This document shows positions 1 through 9,050 of a DNA stretch of 64,000 bases, one piece after another. The position numbers and the translations under genes are program-made. The notes under the pieces were generated by a model. That model did no database searches, was not told the DNA's origin, and saw only the letters and a program-made list of their open reading frames with translations. Numbering within the stretch: the stretch's first letter is position 1; each line of letters opens with the position of its first letter. This stretch comes from Bacillota bacterium (GTDB taxonomy: Bacteria > Bacillota > Clostridia > Ch29), in the NCBI GenBank assembly GCA_013540605.1, contig JABVCK010000009.1, positions 36,341 to 100,340 of the forward strand, in the 5' to 3' direction.

Positions 1-1211
1 AACTTCACAGAGATAATAAAGGCAAGCTGGAAGTGAAAAGCAAGGTGGCTGTAAAAGACAAGGAAAGCCTTAGTCTGGCTTATACACCGGGCGTTGCCGA
101 GCCCTGCAGGGAGATACATGCAAATCCCGATGCCATTTATGAATACACAGCTAAAGGCAATATGGTTGCAGTGGTATCGGACGGAACGGCCGTGCTTGGA
201 TTGGGCAACATAGGAGGTCCGGCTGCACTGCCCGTAATGGAAGGGAAATCAGTACTATTCAAGAGCTTCGCCGGTGTGGATGCCTTTCCTATTTGTCTAA
301 ATACAACGGATGTTGACAAGATTGTCGATGTCGTACAGCAGATAGAGCCGACCTTCGGCGGGATTAATCTGGAGGACATAGCTGCACCGGCCTGTTTTGA
401 GATAGAAAGGCGGTTGAAGGAGAAGCTATCCATTCCGGTGTTTCATGATGACCAGCATGGTACTGCCATCATTGTGCTGGCCGGCCTGATAAATGCTTTA
501 AAAATCACCGGTAAAGAGATGAAAGAGCTGTCAGCAGTAATTAACGGCGCAGGAGCGGCCGGGATCGCAATTACGAAAATTCTTCTTGAAGTAGGAGTCA
601 GGAACATTATACTGTGCGACAGGGAAGGTATAATTTACAGGGGCAGAAAAGAAGGCATGAACTGGGCAAAGGAGGAAATTGCACAAGTCACAAATACGGG
701 AAATATGAAAGGCAGCCTGTCCGACGCACTGGCCGGAGCGGACGTTTTCATAGGAGTATCGACAGCCAACGTAGTAACCCAGGAAATGGTAAGGAGCATG
801 AACAAGGACCCGATTATCTTTGCTATGGCCAATCCAGTGCCAGAAATTGATCCGGACCTGGCAAAGGAAGCAGGAGCCCGGATAGTTGGCACAGGCAGGT
901 CGGATTGTCCGAACCAGATTAACAACGTACTGGCATTTCCGGGGGTGTTCAGGGGAGCGCTGGACGTCAGGGCAACCGACATAAACGAAGAGATGAAGCT
1001 TGCTGCAGCGTATGCGCTGGCAGGGATAATACCGGAAGAAGAACTCACAGAGGATTACATAATCCCCGAAGCCTTTGACCCCAGGGTGGCGCCTGTAGTA
1101 GCAAGGGAGGTGGCCAGAGCGGCCATCGAAAGCGGGGCAGCCAGGATAAAAGTTGACCCTGACGAGATTGCTTTGAGGACTAGAGAACTGATCCGGAAAG
1201 CCAACGGTTAA
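1..1211 (+). CDS. NAD(P)-dependent malic enzyme, 5' end cut by the window edge
   Basis: Decarboxylates malate to pyruvate with reduction of NAD(P); a cytosolic enzyme linking C4 acids to pyruvate. The frame stays open to base 3 and reads LHRDNKGKLEV before the GTG at 33, which matches the conserved N-terminal segment of bacterial malic enzymes, so the GTG at 33 is internal and the real start lies left of the window. Family signatures follow: YTPGVAEPC (malic N domain), FHDDQHGTA (metal and substrate site), and the Rossmann glycine motif in INGAGAAGIAI. About 400 residues, the length of the short malic enzymes without a phosphotransacetylase tail. A terminator follows. Family assignment is secure; NAD versus NADP preference is not visible. 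Confidence 0.95.
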   Translation, partial: LHRDNKGKLEVKSKVAVKDKESLSLAYTPGVAEPCREIHANPDAIYEYTAKGNMVAVVSDGTAVLGLGNIGGPAALPVMEGKSVLFKSFAGVDAFPICLNTTDVDKIVDVVQQIEPTFGGINLEDIAAPACFEIERRLKEKLSIPVFHDDQHGTAIIVLAGLINALKITGKEMKELSAVINGAGAAGIAITKILLEVGVRNIILCDREGIIYRGRKEGMNWAKEEIAQVTNTGNMKGSLSDALAGADVFIGVSTANVVTQEMVRSMNKDPIIFAMANPVPEIDPDLAKEAGARIVGTGRSDCPNQINNVLAFPGVFRGALDVRATDINEEMKLAAAYALAGIIPEEELTEDYIIPEAFDPRVAPVVAREVARAAIESGAARIKVDPDEIALRTRELIRKANG

Positions 1212-1244
1212 GAAAAACGTTCCAACAGGCTCCGACGAAGATGG

Positions 1245-1283
1245 AAAACCACCATGTCCAAATGCAGGATGGGGTGGTTTTTT
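1245..1283 (+). terminator. Rho-independent terminator after malic enzyme
   Basis: AAAACCACC (from 1245) pairs with GGTGGTTTT (to about 1281), with a further inner TCC/GGA pairing, and the descending arm runs into a T tract. It separates the malic enzyme gene from the metal-resistance operon. Confidence 0.85.
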
Positions 1284-1297
1284 GTATTTGTTTGTAT

Positions 1298-1328
1298 TAT
1301 AATATACATATGAATATATGTTCATATG
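1298..1328 (+). promoter_or_regulatory. -10 box and ArsR/SmtB-type operator of the cad operon
   Basis: TATAAT lies at 1298-1303. Directly downstream is a perfect inverted repeat, CATATGAA (1307-1314) and TTCATATG (1321-1328) with a 6-base spacer. This closely resembles the SmtB/ArsR/CadC operator core (TGAA...TTCA). Its place at the transcription start fits repression by the CadC-like protein encoded immediately downstream. Confidence 0.75.
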
Positions 1329-1341
1329 TAGGGGGTATTTT

Positions 1342-1710
1342 ATGGAGAACGTGAAGGAAGAAAGGGATACGTGCAGATGTAATGTTATTCATAGTGACAT
1401 TGTAGATAAGGTAAAGGCGGAGATGCCGGCCGAAGAAAGGCTTGCGCAAATGGCTGAACTGTTCAAGGTCTTCGGCGATTTTACAAGGGTTAAGATTATC
1501 TGCGCCCTGCTGGATGAGGAAATGTGCGTATGCGATATCGCTTCGCTCCTGGATATGAGCCAGTCGGCGATATCGCACCAGCTGCGGGTTCTGAGGCACG
1601 CAAGGCTTGTGAAATACAGGAGGGAAGGAAGGGTTGTCTACTATTCGCTGGATGATGAGCACGTAAAGAATATTTTTGGTCAGAGTTTACTGCACGTTAG
1701 CCATAGATAA
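1342..1710 (+). CDS. cadC: CadC-type ArsR/SmtB metal-responsive repressor
   Basis: Winged-helix repressor that leaves DNA on binding soft metals such as Cd(II), Pb(II) or Zn(II). About 122 residues. The N-terminal DTCRC and the ELCVCDI-like MCVCDI in the helix before the HTH supply the cysteines of the CadC alpha3N metal site; SQSAISHQLRVLRHARLV is the recognition helix-turn-helix; VVYYSLDDEHV is the wing and dimerisation end. The ATG at 1342 is chosen over 1318 because GGGGG lies 7 bases upstream and because 1318 falls inside the operator. It is followed after 21 bases by the metal ATPase, which it presumably controls through the operator at 1307-1328. Confidence 0.88.
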   Translation: MENVKEERDTCRCNVIHSDIVDKVKAEMPAEERLAQMAELFKVFGDFTRVKIICALLDEEMCVCDIASLLDMSQSAISHQLRVLRHARLVKYRREGRVVYYSLDDEHVKNIFGQSLLHVSHR

Positions 1711-1731
1711 TAATTTACGGGGGTATATGAT

Positions 1732-3579
1732 ATGACAGACAGAGAGGATGGTATAAGGTTAATGAAGCTTGCTGTAGGGGCGGGCATATTCTTTTTTGCA
1801 GTAATTTTCCATATGACGCCGGTCGTGGAGTTGACGCTGTTCTTCACAAGCTATCTGCTGGCCGGAGGGGAGATAGTGGCGCGGGCAGCCGGCAATATCA
1901 GGAGGGGCCAGGTGTTTGACGAGAACTTCCTGATGAGCGTTTCCACGATAGGGGCCTTTGCCATCGGTGAATACCCTGAGGGCGCAGCCGTGATGCTGTT
2001 CTTCCAGTTTGGGGAACTCCTTCAGGATGCAGCTGTTGACAGGTCAAGAAGATCAATAGCCGGCCTGATGAAAATCAGGCCCGATTATGCAAATCTAAAA
2101 CTGGAAGAAGGCATGGAGCGGGTATCTCCTGGGCAGGTGGACCCCGGCGATATAATAATAGTGAAGCCCGGAGAGCGGATTCCCCTTGACGGCATGGTTG
2201 CTGATGGAGCATCCTCTGTGGACACTTCTGCTCTCACCGGCGAATCTATTCCTAGAGAAATACGAGCCGGAGATGAGGTGCTGGCCGGCTTTGTAAACAA
2301 GAATGGCAGGATTGAGGTTAAGGTATCAAGGGTTTTTGCGGAATCCACCATATCGCGCATACTGAACCTGGTGGAGAATGCTGGGAGCAAAAAGGCAAAA
2401 ACCGAGAAGTTCATAACCAGGTTTGCCCGCTATTATACACCGGCCGTTGTATTCGCCGCCATGGCAATAGCGCTGTTCCCGCCTCTGGTGATGAAAAATG
2501 CGAGTTTCTCCGAATGGTTCTACAGGGGGCTTATCTTTCTGGTCATATCCTGTCCGTGCGCTCTGGTCGTATCCATACCCCTTGGGTTCTTCGGGGGTAT
2601 AGGAAATGCGTCCAGGAACGGCATACTGGTTAAAGGAGGCAACTACCTGGAGGCATTGAACAGCATAGATACGGTGGTTTTCGACAAGACCGGCACCCTT
2701 ACAAAGGGTGTATTCAGGGTGGAAAGGGTGCTGCCCCGGGACGGCATAAGTGAAGATGAGCTTCTGGAATACGCCGCACTGGCGGAAAGCTATTCCAACC
2801 ATCCCATTGCCCAGTCCATTATGAAGGCCTACGGAAAGGAGATTGACAGGGATAGGGTCGAGAGCTATAATGAGGCGCCGGGTTATGGGGTGGAGATAAA
2901 AACAGGCGGCAGGAGTATACTGGCCGGCAATGCAAGGATGATGGAAAGGGATAATATACCTTATGATAAATCGGAATACCCCGGTACTGTTGTGTACATG
3001 GCTGTGGACAGGGATTATGCCGGGTGCCTGGTAATAGGCGATGAAATAAAAGAAGATGCGGCGGCAGCCATTGCAGAGCTTAAGCTGATGGGAGTGAGAA
3101 AGGTCGTAATGCTGACTGGGGACAATGAGGTTGCAGCCGCGAAGGTTGCGGGTATAACAGGGATAGACGAGTTCTATTCCGGCCTCCTGCCCGACCGGAA
3201 GGTGGAAAAGGTTGAGGAACTGGAGAAGGGGTCCGGTTCAAAGGGCAAGCTGGTTTTCGTGGGTGACGGGATTAACGATGCACCGGTGTTGGCCCGTTCG
3301 GATATTGGGGTTGCCATGGGCGGTCTTGGTTCGGACGCCGCCATAGAGGCAGCGGATATTGTGCTGATGACCGACGAACCAGGGAAGCTTGCCGATGCAA
3401 TCAGGATAGCCAGAAGAACAAGGTCGATAGTCTGGCAGAATATTGTGTTTGCTCTGGGGATGAAGGGTATAGTAATGGTACTTGGTGCGGCGGGGATGGC
3501 GACCATGTGGGCTGCGGTGTTCGCCGATGTGGGAGTTGCGGTGATAGCGGTACTAAACTCCCTGAGAACTCTAAAGTAG
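1732..3579 (+). CDS. cadA: P1B-type heavy-metal translocating ATPase (Cd/Zn/Pb exporter)
   Basis: Membrane pump that exports Zn(II), Cd(II) or Pb(II) at the cost of ATP. 615 residues. Seen in order: paired N-terminal membrane helices, actuator TGES (SALTGESIP), the membrane metal site CPCALV, phosphorylation site DKTGTLTKG, nucleotide-binding HP in NHPIAQS, hinge GDGINDAPVL, and two C-terminal helices ending in DVGVAVIAVLNSLR, the pattern of the Zn/Cd group. The usual N-terminal heavy-metal-associated domain with CXXC is missing: the protein starts just before the first helix. RBS GGGGG precedes the ATG. Operon with cadC. Confidence 0.93.
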   Translation: MTDREDGIRLMKLAVGAGIFFFAVIFHMTPVVELTLFFTSYLLAGGEIVARAAGNIRRGQVFDENFLMSVSTIGAFAIGEYPEGAAVMLFFQFGELLQDAAVDRSRRSIAGLMKIRPDYANLKLEEGMERVSPGQVDPGDIIIVKPGERIPLDGMVADGASSVDTSALTGESIPREIRAGDEVLAGFVNKNGRIEVKVSRVFAESTISRILNLVENAGSKKAKTEKFITRFARYYTPAVVFAAMAIALFPPLVMKNASFSEWFYRGLIFLVISCPCALVVSIPLGFFGGIGNASRNGILVKGGNYLEALNSIDTVVFDKTGTLTKGVFRVERVLPRDGISEDELLEYAALAESYSNHPIAQSIMKAYGKEIDRDRVESYNEAPGYGVEIKTGGRSILAGNARMMERDNIPYDKSEYPGTVVYMAVDRDYAGCLVIGDEIKEDAAAAIAELKLMGVRKVVMLTGDNEVAAAKVAGITGIDEFYSGLLPDRKVEKVEELEKGSGSKGKLVFVGDGINDAPVLARSDIGVAMGGLGSDAAIEAADIVLMTDEPGKLADAIRIARRTRSIVWQNIVFALGMKGIVMVLGAAGMATMWAAVFADVGVAVIAVLNSLRTLK

Positions 3580-3593
3580 AATATAGATTGCAG

Positions 3594-3655
3594 TCGGCAG
3601 GTAGTAGGTCCTAGGTACTAGATATTAGTTCGTAGTTGGTAGTTCGTAGTTGACA
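3594..3655 (+). repeat. Degenerate heptamer repeat (GTAGTTC/GTAGTTG/GGTCCTA units)
   Basis: Short units such as TAGTTCG, TAGTTGG and GGTCCTA follow one another. The same word string TAGTTCGTAGTTGGTAGTTC occurs in reverse complement at about 5571-5605, and related GGTGCTAGGTCCTA units occur at 62501-62590. It looks like a genome-wide intergenic repeat, not coding sequence. Confidence 0.7.
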
Positions 3656-3660
3656 ACTGG

Positions 3661-3779
3661 CCAAAGGTACTCGATCTGGTACATCCGGATTACAGGGCTA
3701 CTGTAAAGGAAAAGGTGCGAAAAATACTCAAAGATCTGACGTTAGCCTGATAGATGTTTCAATTCTCGGGTATCCGATA
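3661..3779 (+). pseudogene. Broken PAS-domain coding remnant upstream of the GGDEF-EAL gene
   Basis: One frame reads PKVLDLVHPDYRATVKEKV before a stop; another frame then reads RSDVSLIDVSILGYPI and runs into the ORF at 3780. Together they are the middle and end of a PAS domain (HPDYR helix and the DGS-like VDVSILG strand), with a frameshift and an apparent loss of roughly 15 residues between them. The remnant starts directly after the heptamer repeat, so the original 5' part of the gene has been lost or displaced there. Confidence 0.7.
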
Positions 3780-5528
3780 ATGATTGATAATGAGCGGGTG
3801 GGGATTTACGGAATATATACGGACATCACCGCTAGAAAGCAGGCCGAAAGAGCTCTGGCGGAGAGCGAAGAACGCTATAGAAAGCTGGTTGAGTTTCTGC
3901 CCGATGCCATCATTGTTCACCGGGAGAGTAAGATAGAATACAGCAACATGGCAGCTCTCCAGCTCCTTGGCGGCAAGACACAGCAGGAAATCCAGGGACT
4001 TCATATTACGCGTCTGATTCATCCGGATTACGCTGAAACGGCAAGGGTCAGACTTACAGCAGTACTGCGGGACAAAGCGTATATGCCTATGACGGAATAC
4101 AAGATTGTTCGCTTGGATGGAACTGTCGTTGACGTCGAAATTTCGGCAACATGGCTCTCATACAGGGGAGAGGATGCTGTGTTGAGCGTCATAAGGGATA
4201 TTACCGAAAGGAAAAAGGCACAGGAAACCATAAATAACCTGGCATACTATGATACCCTTACCGGGCTGCCGAACCGCACCCTGTTCCAGGAATGCTTCGC
4301 CATTGAACTGGCCCATGCAAAAAGGAATAATGCCCCCCTGGCAGTAATGTTCCTTGATCTGGACAAGTTCAAGAACGTAAACGACACCCTCGGACACGGC
4401 GCCGGGGACAAACTGCTCAAGGCGATTGCCGAGCGTTTACAGAAGACGGTGAGGGTTACGGATACTGTTTCACGGATGAGCGGCGATGAGTTTATATTGG
4501 TCTTATCGGAGCTTAACATGGTGGAGGATGTCGTAAATGTGGCGCAGAAGGTCCTGGATGCCTTCCAGCAGCCCTTTATCGTTGATAACAACGAGTTTTA
4601 TACCACCATCAGTATCGGAATCAGCTTGTTTCCCCAAGACGGAACGGAAGTAGAGGCCCTTGTAAAGAACGCGGATGCTGCAATGTACAAGGCAAAGGAA
4701 ATCGGGGGAAATAACTACCAGTTTTTCACCCCCAATATAAACGAAACCATTATTGAGCGGCAGAATCTCTTTAACAGGCTGAGAAAGGCTCTTAACAACA
4801 AGGAGTTTGAGGTCCACTACCAACCCAGGGTAAACCTGAAAACAGGTAATATAACCGGAACCGAAGCCCTGCTTCGCTGGAGGCGCCCTGATAGGGGAAT
4901 TATACTGCCGGCAGAGTTCATCCCCATTGCAGAAGAAACCGGCCTCATCGTTCCGATTGGAGAGTGGGTACTTCGAACAGCCTGCGCTAAGAACAAAAGC
5001 TGGCAGGAGCAGGGGCTGGTACCTTTACGGGTATCGGTCAACCTTTCCGCCAAACAGGTGCAGATGCAGAGCTTTGTTATGACGGTGGACAGGATATTGA
5101 AGGAAACGGGTTTGGATCCCATGTATCTGGAACTGGAGATTACAGAGAGCGCAGTCATACAGAACATGGACCTGACACTAAAAGTGCTGTCCCAGTTGAA
5201 GGACATGGGCGTCTATATTTCCATCGATGATTTTGGAACCGGATATTCCTGCCTCAGCCGTTTGAAGAGAATGAATGTGGATATGCTCAAGGTCGACCAG
5301 ACCTTTATCAGAGAAGTTATGAACGATAAGAATGATTATGCCATAGTAAGCTCGATAATAACAATGGCACACAATATGGATATGGTTGTAACTGCAGAGG
5401 GAGTGGACAAGGAAGAACAGTTGAATATACTTAATAGCTTGAACTGTGATGACATGCAGGGATACCTGTACAGCAAACCGCTGACAGAGGAGGAATTTTT
5501 AAGGTTCATGGTTGAAACCGGCAAGTGA
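3780..5528 (+). CDS. PAS-GGDEF-EAL cyclic-di-GMP protein, 5'-truncated
   Basis: Cytosolic protein of c-di-GMP signalling, 582 residues as read. The first 20 residues are the tail of a broken PAS domain (VGIYGIYTDITARKQAERAL), followed by a complete PAS (about 25-145), a diguanylate cyclase domain with SGDEF in place of GGDEF (RMSGDEFIL, about 237), and an EAL phosphodiesterase domain with EALLRW, the DDFGTGYS loop and a KVDQTFI segment like the catalytic KIDRSFI. The EAL metal residues appear intact; the cyclase site has the tolerated Gly to Ser change. No ribosome binding site is visible before the ATG at 3780, so expression of this remnant is doubtful. It is flanked by inverted heptamer repeats. 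Confidence 0.8.
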   Translation: MIDNERVGIYGIYTDITARKQAERALAESEERYRKLVEFLPDAIIVHRESKIEYSNMAALQLLGGKTQQEIQGLHITRLIHPDYAETARVRLTAVLRDKAYMPMTEYKIVRLDGTVVDVEISATWLSYRGEDAVLSVIRDITERKKAQETINNLAYYDTLTGLPNRTLFQECFAIELAHAKRNNAPLAVMFLDLDKFKNVNDTLGHGAGDKLLKAIAERLQKTVRVTDTVSRMSGDEFILVLSELNMVEDVVNVAQKVLDAFQQPFIVDNNEFYTTISIGISLFPQDGTEVEALVKNADAAMYKAKEIGGNNYQFFTPNINETIIERQNLFNRLRKALNNKEFEVHYQPRVNLKTGNITGTEALLRWRRPDRGIILPAEFIPIAEETGLIVPIGEWVLRTACAKNKSWQEQGLVPLRVSVNLSAKQVQMQSFVMTVDRILKETGLDPMYLELEITESAVIQNMDLTLKVLSQLKDMGVYISIDDFGTGYSCLSRLKRMNVDMLKVDQTFIREVMNDKNDYAIVSSIITMAHNMDMVVTAEGVDKEEQLNILNSLNCDDMQGYLYSKPLTEEEFLRFMVETGK

Positions 5529-5534
5529 AGGGTA

Positions 5535-5570
5535 CAAAGGTCCATGGCCATTCCTGACGATGGACCTTTG
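5535..5570. terminator. Hairpin after the GGDEF-EAL gene
   Basis: CAAAGGTCCAT (5535-5545) pairs perfectly with ATGGACCTTTG (5560-5570). There is no T tract, so it is either a weak terminator or a processing hairpin lying between convergent genes. Confidence 0.5.
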
Positions 5571-5650
5571 CCCAACTACGAACTACCAACTACGAACTAC
5601 GAACTAATACTTGCACCTGCGATCTGCGAACTGCTATCTAGTACCTGTGA
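5571..5650 (-). repeat. Inverted copy of the heptamer repeat
   Basis: Units AACTACG, AACTACC, GAACTAC then GATCTGC, GATCCGC are the reverse complement of the units at 3594-3655. The two arrays thus bracket the GGDEF-EAL remnant in opposite orientation. Confidence 0.65.
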
Positions 5651-5662
5651 TCCGCATGAAAA

Positions 5663-7807
5663 TTATCGGTTGCTAAGGTTTCCTCTCAGTACAGGAAGCT
5701 TTATGTGACTGGGGAACACGGCATCGTGATAAATTGTCTGTTCCGCTGTTACAAATCCGGTATCTAAGGCCGGGTCGCTGCCGGTATTATGGTTTGGAAA
5801 GGCAAGGTTTTTAGCCCCTGAGGTAACCTGTACCCTTATTCTGTGACCCTTCTTGAACACGTTGGCAATTTTGGTCATTTTTATTTGATATTTTTCAACC
5901 TTACCAGGGGTTAAGAACTCAGGCTTTTTAAAGGAATTCCTGAATCTTGCCCTTAGAATCCCGTCGGATAGCCTGATTGAGTTACCTTCCTCATCCACAT
6001 CGGTCAGCCTTACCACCCAGTCGGTATCCCTTGCGCTGCTTGATGCATAGAGCACGGCAAATACGTCTCCCGCAATTGCAAGGTCATCCGTAAGGGGCTC
6101 AGAGGTATATACAAGCACATCGCTGCGCTTTTCCACATCCCTGTAGTTCTCGGGTACGCTGAACTCGTTTTCCGAAACGTCAATCAGGTAGGGCGCAGAG
6201 TCCTCGGGGTCAAACCTGTAAATGTCCACGGGTTCTTTGCCCGGAATGTTGGTGCCAAGGGTACCGTTGCCCGCACTGGATACCGCCTTTCCACCGCTGT
6301 GTAGGTATAGGTCGGTATACTCAACCTCCTCTGGAGGCCATTTATCAGATTCCATCCATTGATTGCTGCCTACCATATAGTACTGAACACGGGATTCCCT
6401 TTCGACACCATTGTCCATTTTTTTAAGGAAGCGGTCAAACCAGCGAAGATACAGCAGATCCAGGTCATACCTGATGGCATTGTCCCCAAAGGGTACGTTG
6501 TGGATGTCCCTTGTTGAGTTTGCCTGGTGATACCAGGGACCCAGGATGAGCCTTTGGTTGTCCCGGTTGTTGTTTTGGTTCATTTCCCATGCCTCTGTGG
6601 TGCCCATACCATCGTCGTCGTACCATCCCGATATTATGAGAGCAGGCACATCAATCCTGTCACCGTGGAGAGTCCAGTCTGACCTCTCCCAAAACTCATC
6701 GTAATTTGGATGTTTCATCCACTCATCCCAAAATTCTATCGGCTTACCTAGGGTTTTTTGCGGTATGTTCTTGATTGGCCTGATCTTCAGAACCTTGTCC
6801 CAGTCATCCCGGACCATTGCATCTGTGTTCATCGTCTTATCGGCCATCATAAAGGCCCATGCAAGCATACCCGATACCACAGTACCCCCTTTTCGCGGTA
6901 TGTCTACAAAGGGGCTTCCGGCTGTTACCAGGCTGATTATTGCTTTCAAATGGGGGTTGCCGCTGGCTGCAGCTGCCCACTGGACAAACCCGCCATAGGA
7001 ACCGCCAATCATGCCAACCTTGCCGTCTGACCATGGCTGGGCTGCTATCCAGTTAAGGGTGTCGTCACCGTCGCTCATCTCATGCACCATAGGAATCCAC
7101 TTGCCCTCGGAATCCTCACGGCCTCTCGTATCCTGGGTAACAAGGGCATATCCCCTCTGTACAAATCTCAGCTCCACCGCTCCAAACCTAAACCTGCCAT
7201 AGGGAGTCCTTACAAGTATGGCTGGAACCTTTGCATCCATGGGTAGGCCTGCCGGAAGCCAGACTTCTGTAGCCAGATTAATCCCATCCCGCATTTTTAC
7301 CATATGCTTTCCTATGTGTTTTATACAATGGCATGCATCCGATAGCATAGGGTCTTTCCATTCCTTCAGCGGTGTCAGGTCCTCATATCCCGGCTTGACC
7401 ATGATTGTACAACCGTCCCGTTTTGTATAGATGAAGCCTATTACCCGGTTGTTTTCAACGATTATGTCCAGGGGAAACCTGGCTTCCCTCTGGGCCCAAA
7501 TCCATGCCTCCCGGCCATTTGTTTTCACGCCGGTGTAACGATGATATACATGGCCCCATGGGAAGCGTGCAGAATCATTTCCGTCCCAATCGTACTCATT
7601 CATTTCCTTGAGGTTTTTATTTATCTCATAAAGGGGAATTTCATAGGACCGGTCCTGGGGGTCCAGGGCATCCTCAGGAGACCACTGGCCTGTAGATGTA
7701 TTCAATTTGCTATGTTGGATCCGGTCCTGACCGAATACTATATCAGCCATATGAATACCAGAAATATAATACGCAAACCTGTTTTCTTTATCCGGTATAC
7801 ATTTCAA
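5663..7807 (-). CDS. CocE/NonD family (peptidase S15-like) alpha/beta hydrolase
   Basis: Serine hydrolase of the X-Pro dipeptidyl-peptidase/cocaine esterase superfamily; acts on acyl esters or peptides, exact substrate unknown. 714 residues. An unusual N-terminal stretch of about 140 residues precedes the S15 core, whose nucleophile elbow is GGSYGGFVQW; Asp and His of the triad are expected in SGWYDDDGM and LGPWYHQ. A C-terminal jelly-roll (X-Pro C-domain) ends with KKGHRIRVQVTS. Start is a TTG with AGGAG 9 bases upstream; no signal peptide. Last gene of an operon with the M19 dipeptidase and DUF819 permease, suggesting uptake and breakdown of a peptide-like compound. Confidence 0.85.
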   Translation of the reverse strand: MKCIPDKENRFAYYISGIHMADIVFGQDRIQHSKLNTSTGQWSPEDALDPQDRSYEIPLYEINKNLKEMNEYDWDGNDSARFPWGHVYHRYTGVKTNGREAWIWAQREARFPLDIIVENNRVIGFIYTKRDGCTIMVKPGYEDLTPLKEWKDPMLSDACHCIKHIGKHMVKMRDGINLATEVWLPAGLPMDAKVPAILVRTPYGRFRFGAVELRFVQRGYALVTQDTRGREDSEGKWIPMVHEMSDGDDTLNWIAAQPWSDGKVGMIGGSYGGFVQWAAAASGNPHLKAIISLVTAGSPFVDIPRKGGTVVSGMLAWAFMMADKTMNTDAMVRDDWDKVLKIRPIKNIPQKTLGKPIEFWDEWMKHPNYDEFWERSDWTLHGDRIDVPALIISGWYDDDGMGTTEAWEMNQNNNRDNQRLILGPWYHQANSTRDIHNVPFGDNAIRYDLDLLYLRWFDRFLKKMDNGVERESRVQYYMVGSNQWMESDKWPPEEVEYTDLYLHSGGKAVSSAGNGTLGTNIPGKEPVDIYRFDPEDSAPYLIDVSENEFSVPENYRDVEKRSDVLVYTSEPLTDDLAIAGDVFAVLYASSSARDTDWVVRLTDVDEEGNSIRLSDGILRARFRNSFKKPEFLTPGKVEKYQIKMTKIANVFKKGHRIRVQVTSGAKNLAFPNHNTGSDPALDTGFVTAEQTIYHDAVFPSHIKLPVLRGNLSNR

Positions 7808-7858
7808 GCATAATCACTCCTTCACCAATAATAGGATGCCGTCCACTTTTACAACCCA

Positions 7859-9019
7859 TCAACCTCCGATTATGGCCTTTAGAAGGTATGCAACTCCTAT
7901 GCCCACATAATTGCCCAGGGCCATGCCTATCGCTCCCAGTACTACAGCTACACTGATTATTGACTTCCATTTTCCCGTCCCTGCCACTAGTGCTGCCGTT
8001 GTGCCATCGGCTATAGCTGCAACGATAGATATCAGTACATATTGATATTTGATTTTGAACAGCCGGCACAGAGCAATATGAAGTGCAAGGGAGCCTATGA
8101 TTACGAAGAAGCAGAATACGGCAATCAGGGGCGCAGAGTTCATGAATTCATTGATATCCACAAGGAACCCTATAATAACCAGGAAGAACAGGGCGACAAA
8201 GTAGCCTACGTCCATGTTACCCTTGATTTCCCTTATTGGTTTGAACTGAGCCAGTATGAGCGCAAGGGTGGTTATCAGCAGGATGCGTACGGCGCCCGAT
8301 GTGAGTGCGCTGAATCCCTGGGACAGGGCTGTAGCCACTTCGGCAACAATGAACCCGATCGCAAACAGGAGCGCGATATCGGTTATCGACCATTCCTTCT
8401 TGGAGAACAATTCCGTATCATCGTCCGTCGACAGCTCTTCCTCGGTCAGCGAATAGGGCCAAACCCTCTTGAACCATTTTGACCTCGCCAGTATACCGGG
8501 AATTGCGAAGAATAGGACTATTGTAGGAAGGCCGATTATATAATCCGCTGCGTTCGCACTGGCAAAGGTCGTGGGCGAGGCGTTGAGCCCCGTACCTATG
8601 GCGGTTAGGTTGCTGCTGCCTCCGGTATAGGTCCCGATAAACATCCCGGCAATTTTCCAGCCCTCCGGTATTCTGGGAGCAAAGTATAATCCGGCCAACA
8701 GGGTGACAGCGCACACGCTGATGACAGCAAAGGCCATTGCTAGCAGAGGCTGTTTGGAAAGCTTTATCCATTCCTTCAGGTTGACATTCAGAAGAAACAT
8801 GGTGAGTGCAACGGGAATGGCGTACTGGAAGAATACGCCGTATACGTCGTGCCAGTGGGGTACAATGTTGAAATTGGCAAGGATAATACCGATGATTATG
8901 CAGATTATTGCCGGACCAAAGGATTTAAAAAACTTCAGCCTTTGTAAAAGAAATGATACTGCCACTATGGAAGCCATAACAGCGAGTATGGCTCCCTGGC
9001 TCGTTATTAATGGTTGCAT
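7859..9019 (-). CDS. DUF819 family (YjcL-like) multi-spanning membrane protein
   Basis: Polytopic inner-membrane protein, 386 residues, with about ten hydrophobic helices and the family pattern of an inverted repeat: two halves each beginning with a Gly-rich helix (GPAIICIIIGIILA; VGYFVALFFLVIIG). A polar loop with an acidic run (STDDDTELFSKKEW) lies in the middle. DUF819 members are presumed transporters of unknown substrate. Start ATG with GGAGGG upstream. It sits 31 bases after the dipeptidase gene and 51 before the hydrolase gene, so it may carry the substrate or product of these enzymes. Confidence 0.82.
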   Translation of the reverse strand: MQPLITSQGAILAVMASIVAVSFLLQRLKFFKSFGPAIICIIIGIILANFNIVPHWHDVYGVFFQYAIPVALTMFLLNVNLKEWIKLSKQPLLAMAFAVISVCAVTLLAGLYFAPRIPEGWKIAGMFIGTYTGGSSNLTAIGTGLNASPTTFASANAADYIIGLPTIVLFFAIPGILARSKWFKRVWPYSLTEEELSTDDDTELFSKKEWSITDIALLFAIGFIVAEVATALSQGFSALTSGAVRILLITTLALILAQFKPIREIKGNMDVGYFVALFFLVIIGFLVDINEFMNSAPLIAVFCFFVIIGSLALHIALCRLFKIKYQYVLISIVAAIADGTTAALVAGTGKWKSIISVAVVLGAIGMALGNYVGIGVAYLLKAIIGG

Positions 9020-9050
9020 ATATTTCCCTCCTTGTAATTTATGTAAAATA

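Noticed and set aside
531..1325. 264-codon minus-strand ORF opposite the malic enzyme
   Set aside because: The plus strand encodes an unmistakable malic enzyme over the same bases; the antisense translation is low-complexity and family-less.
3594..3655. Heptamer arrays as a CRISPR array
   Set aside because: Units are 7 bases, degenerate and without spacers; no cas genes are present in the window.
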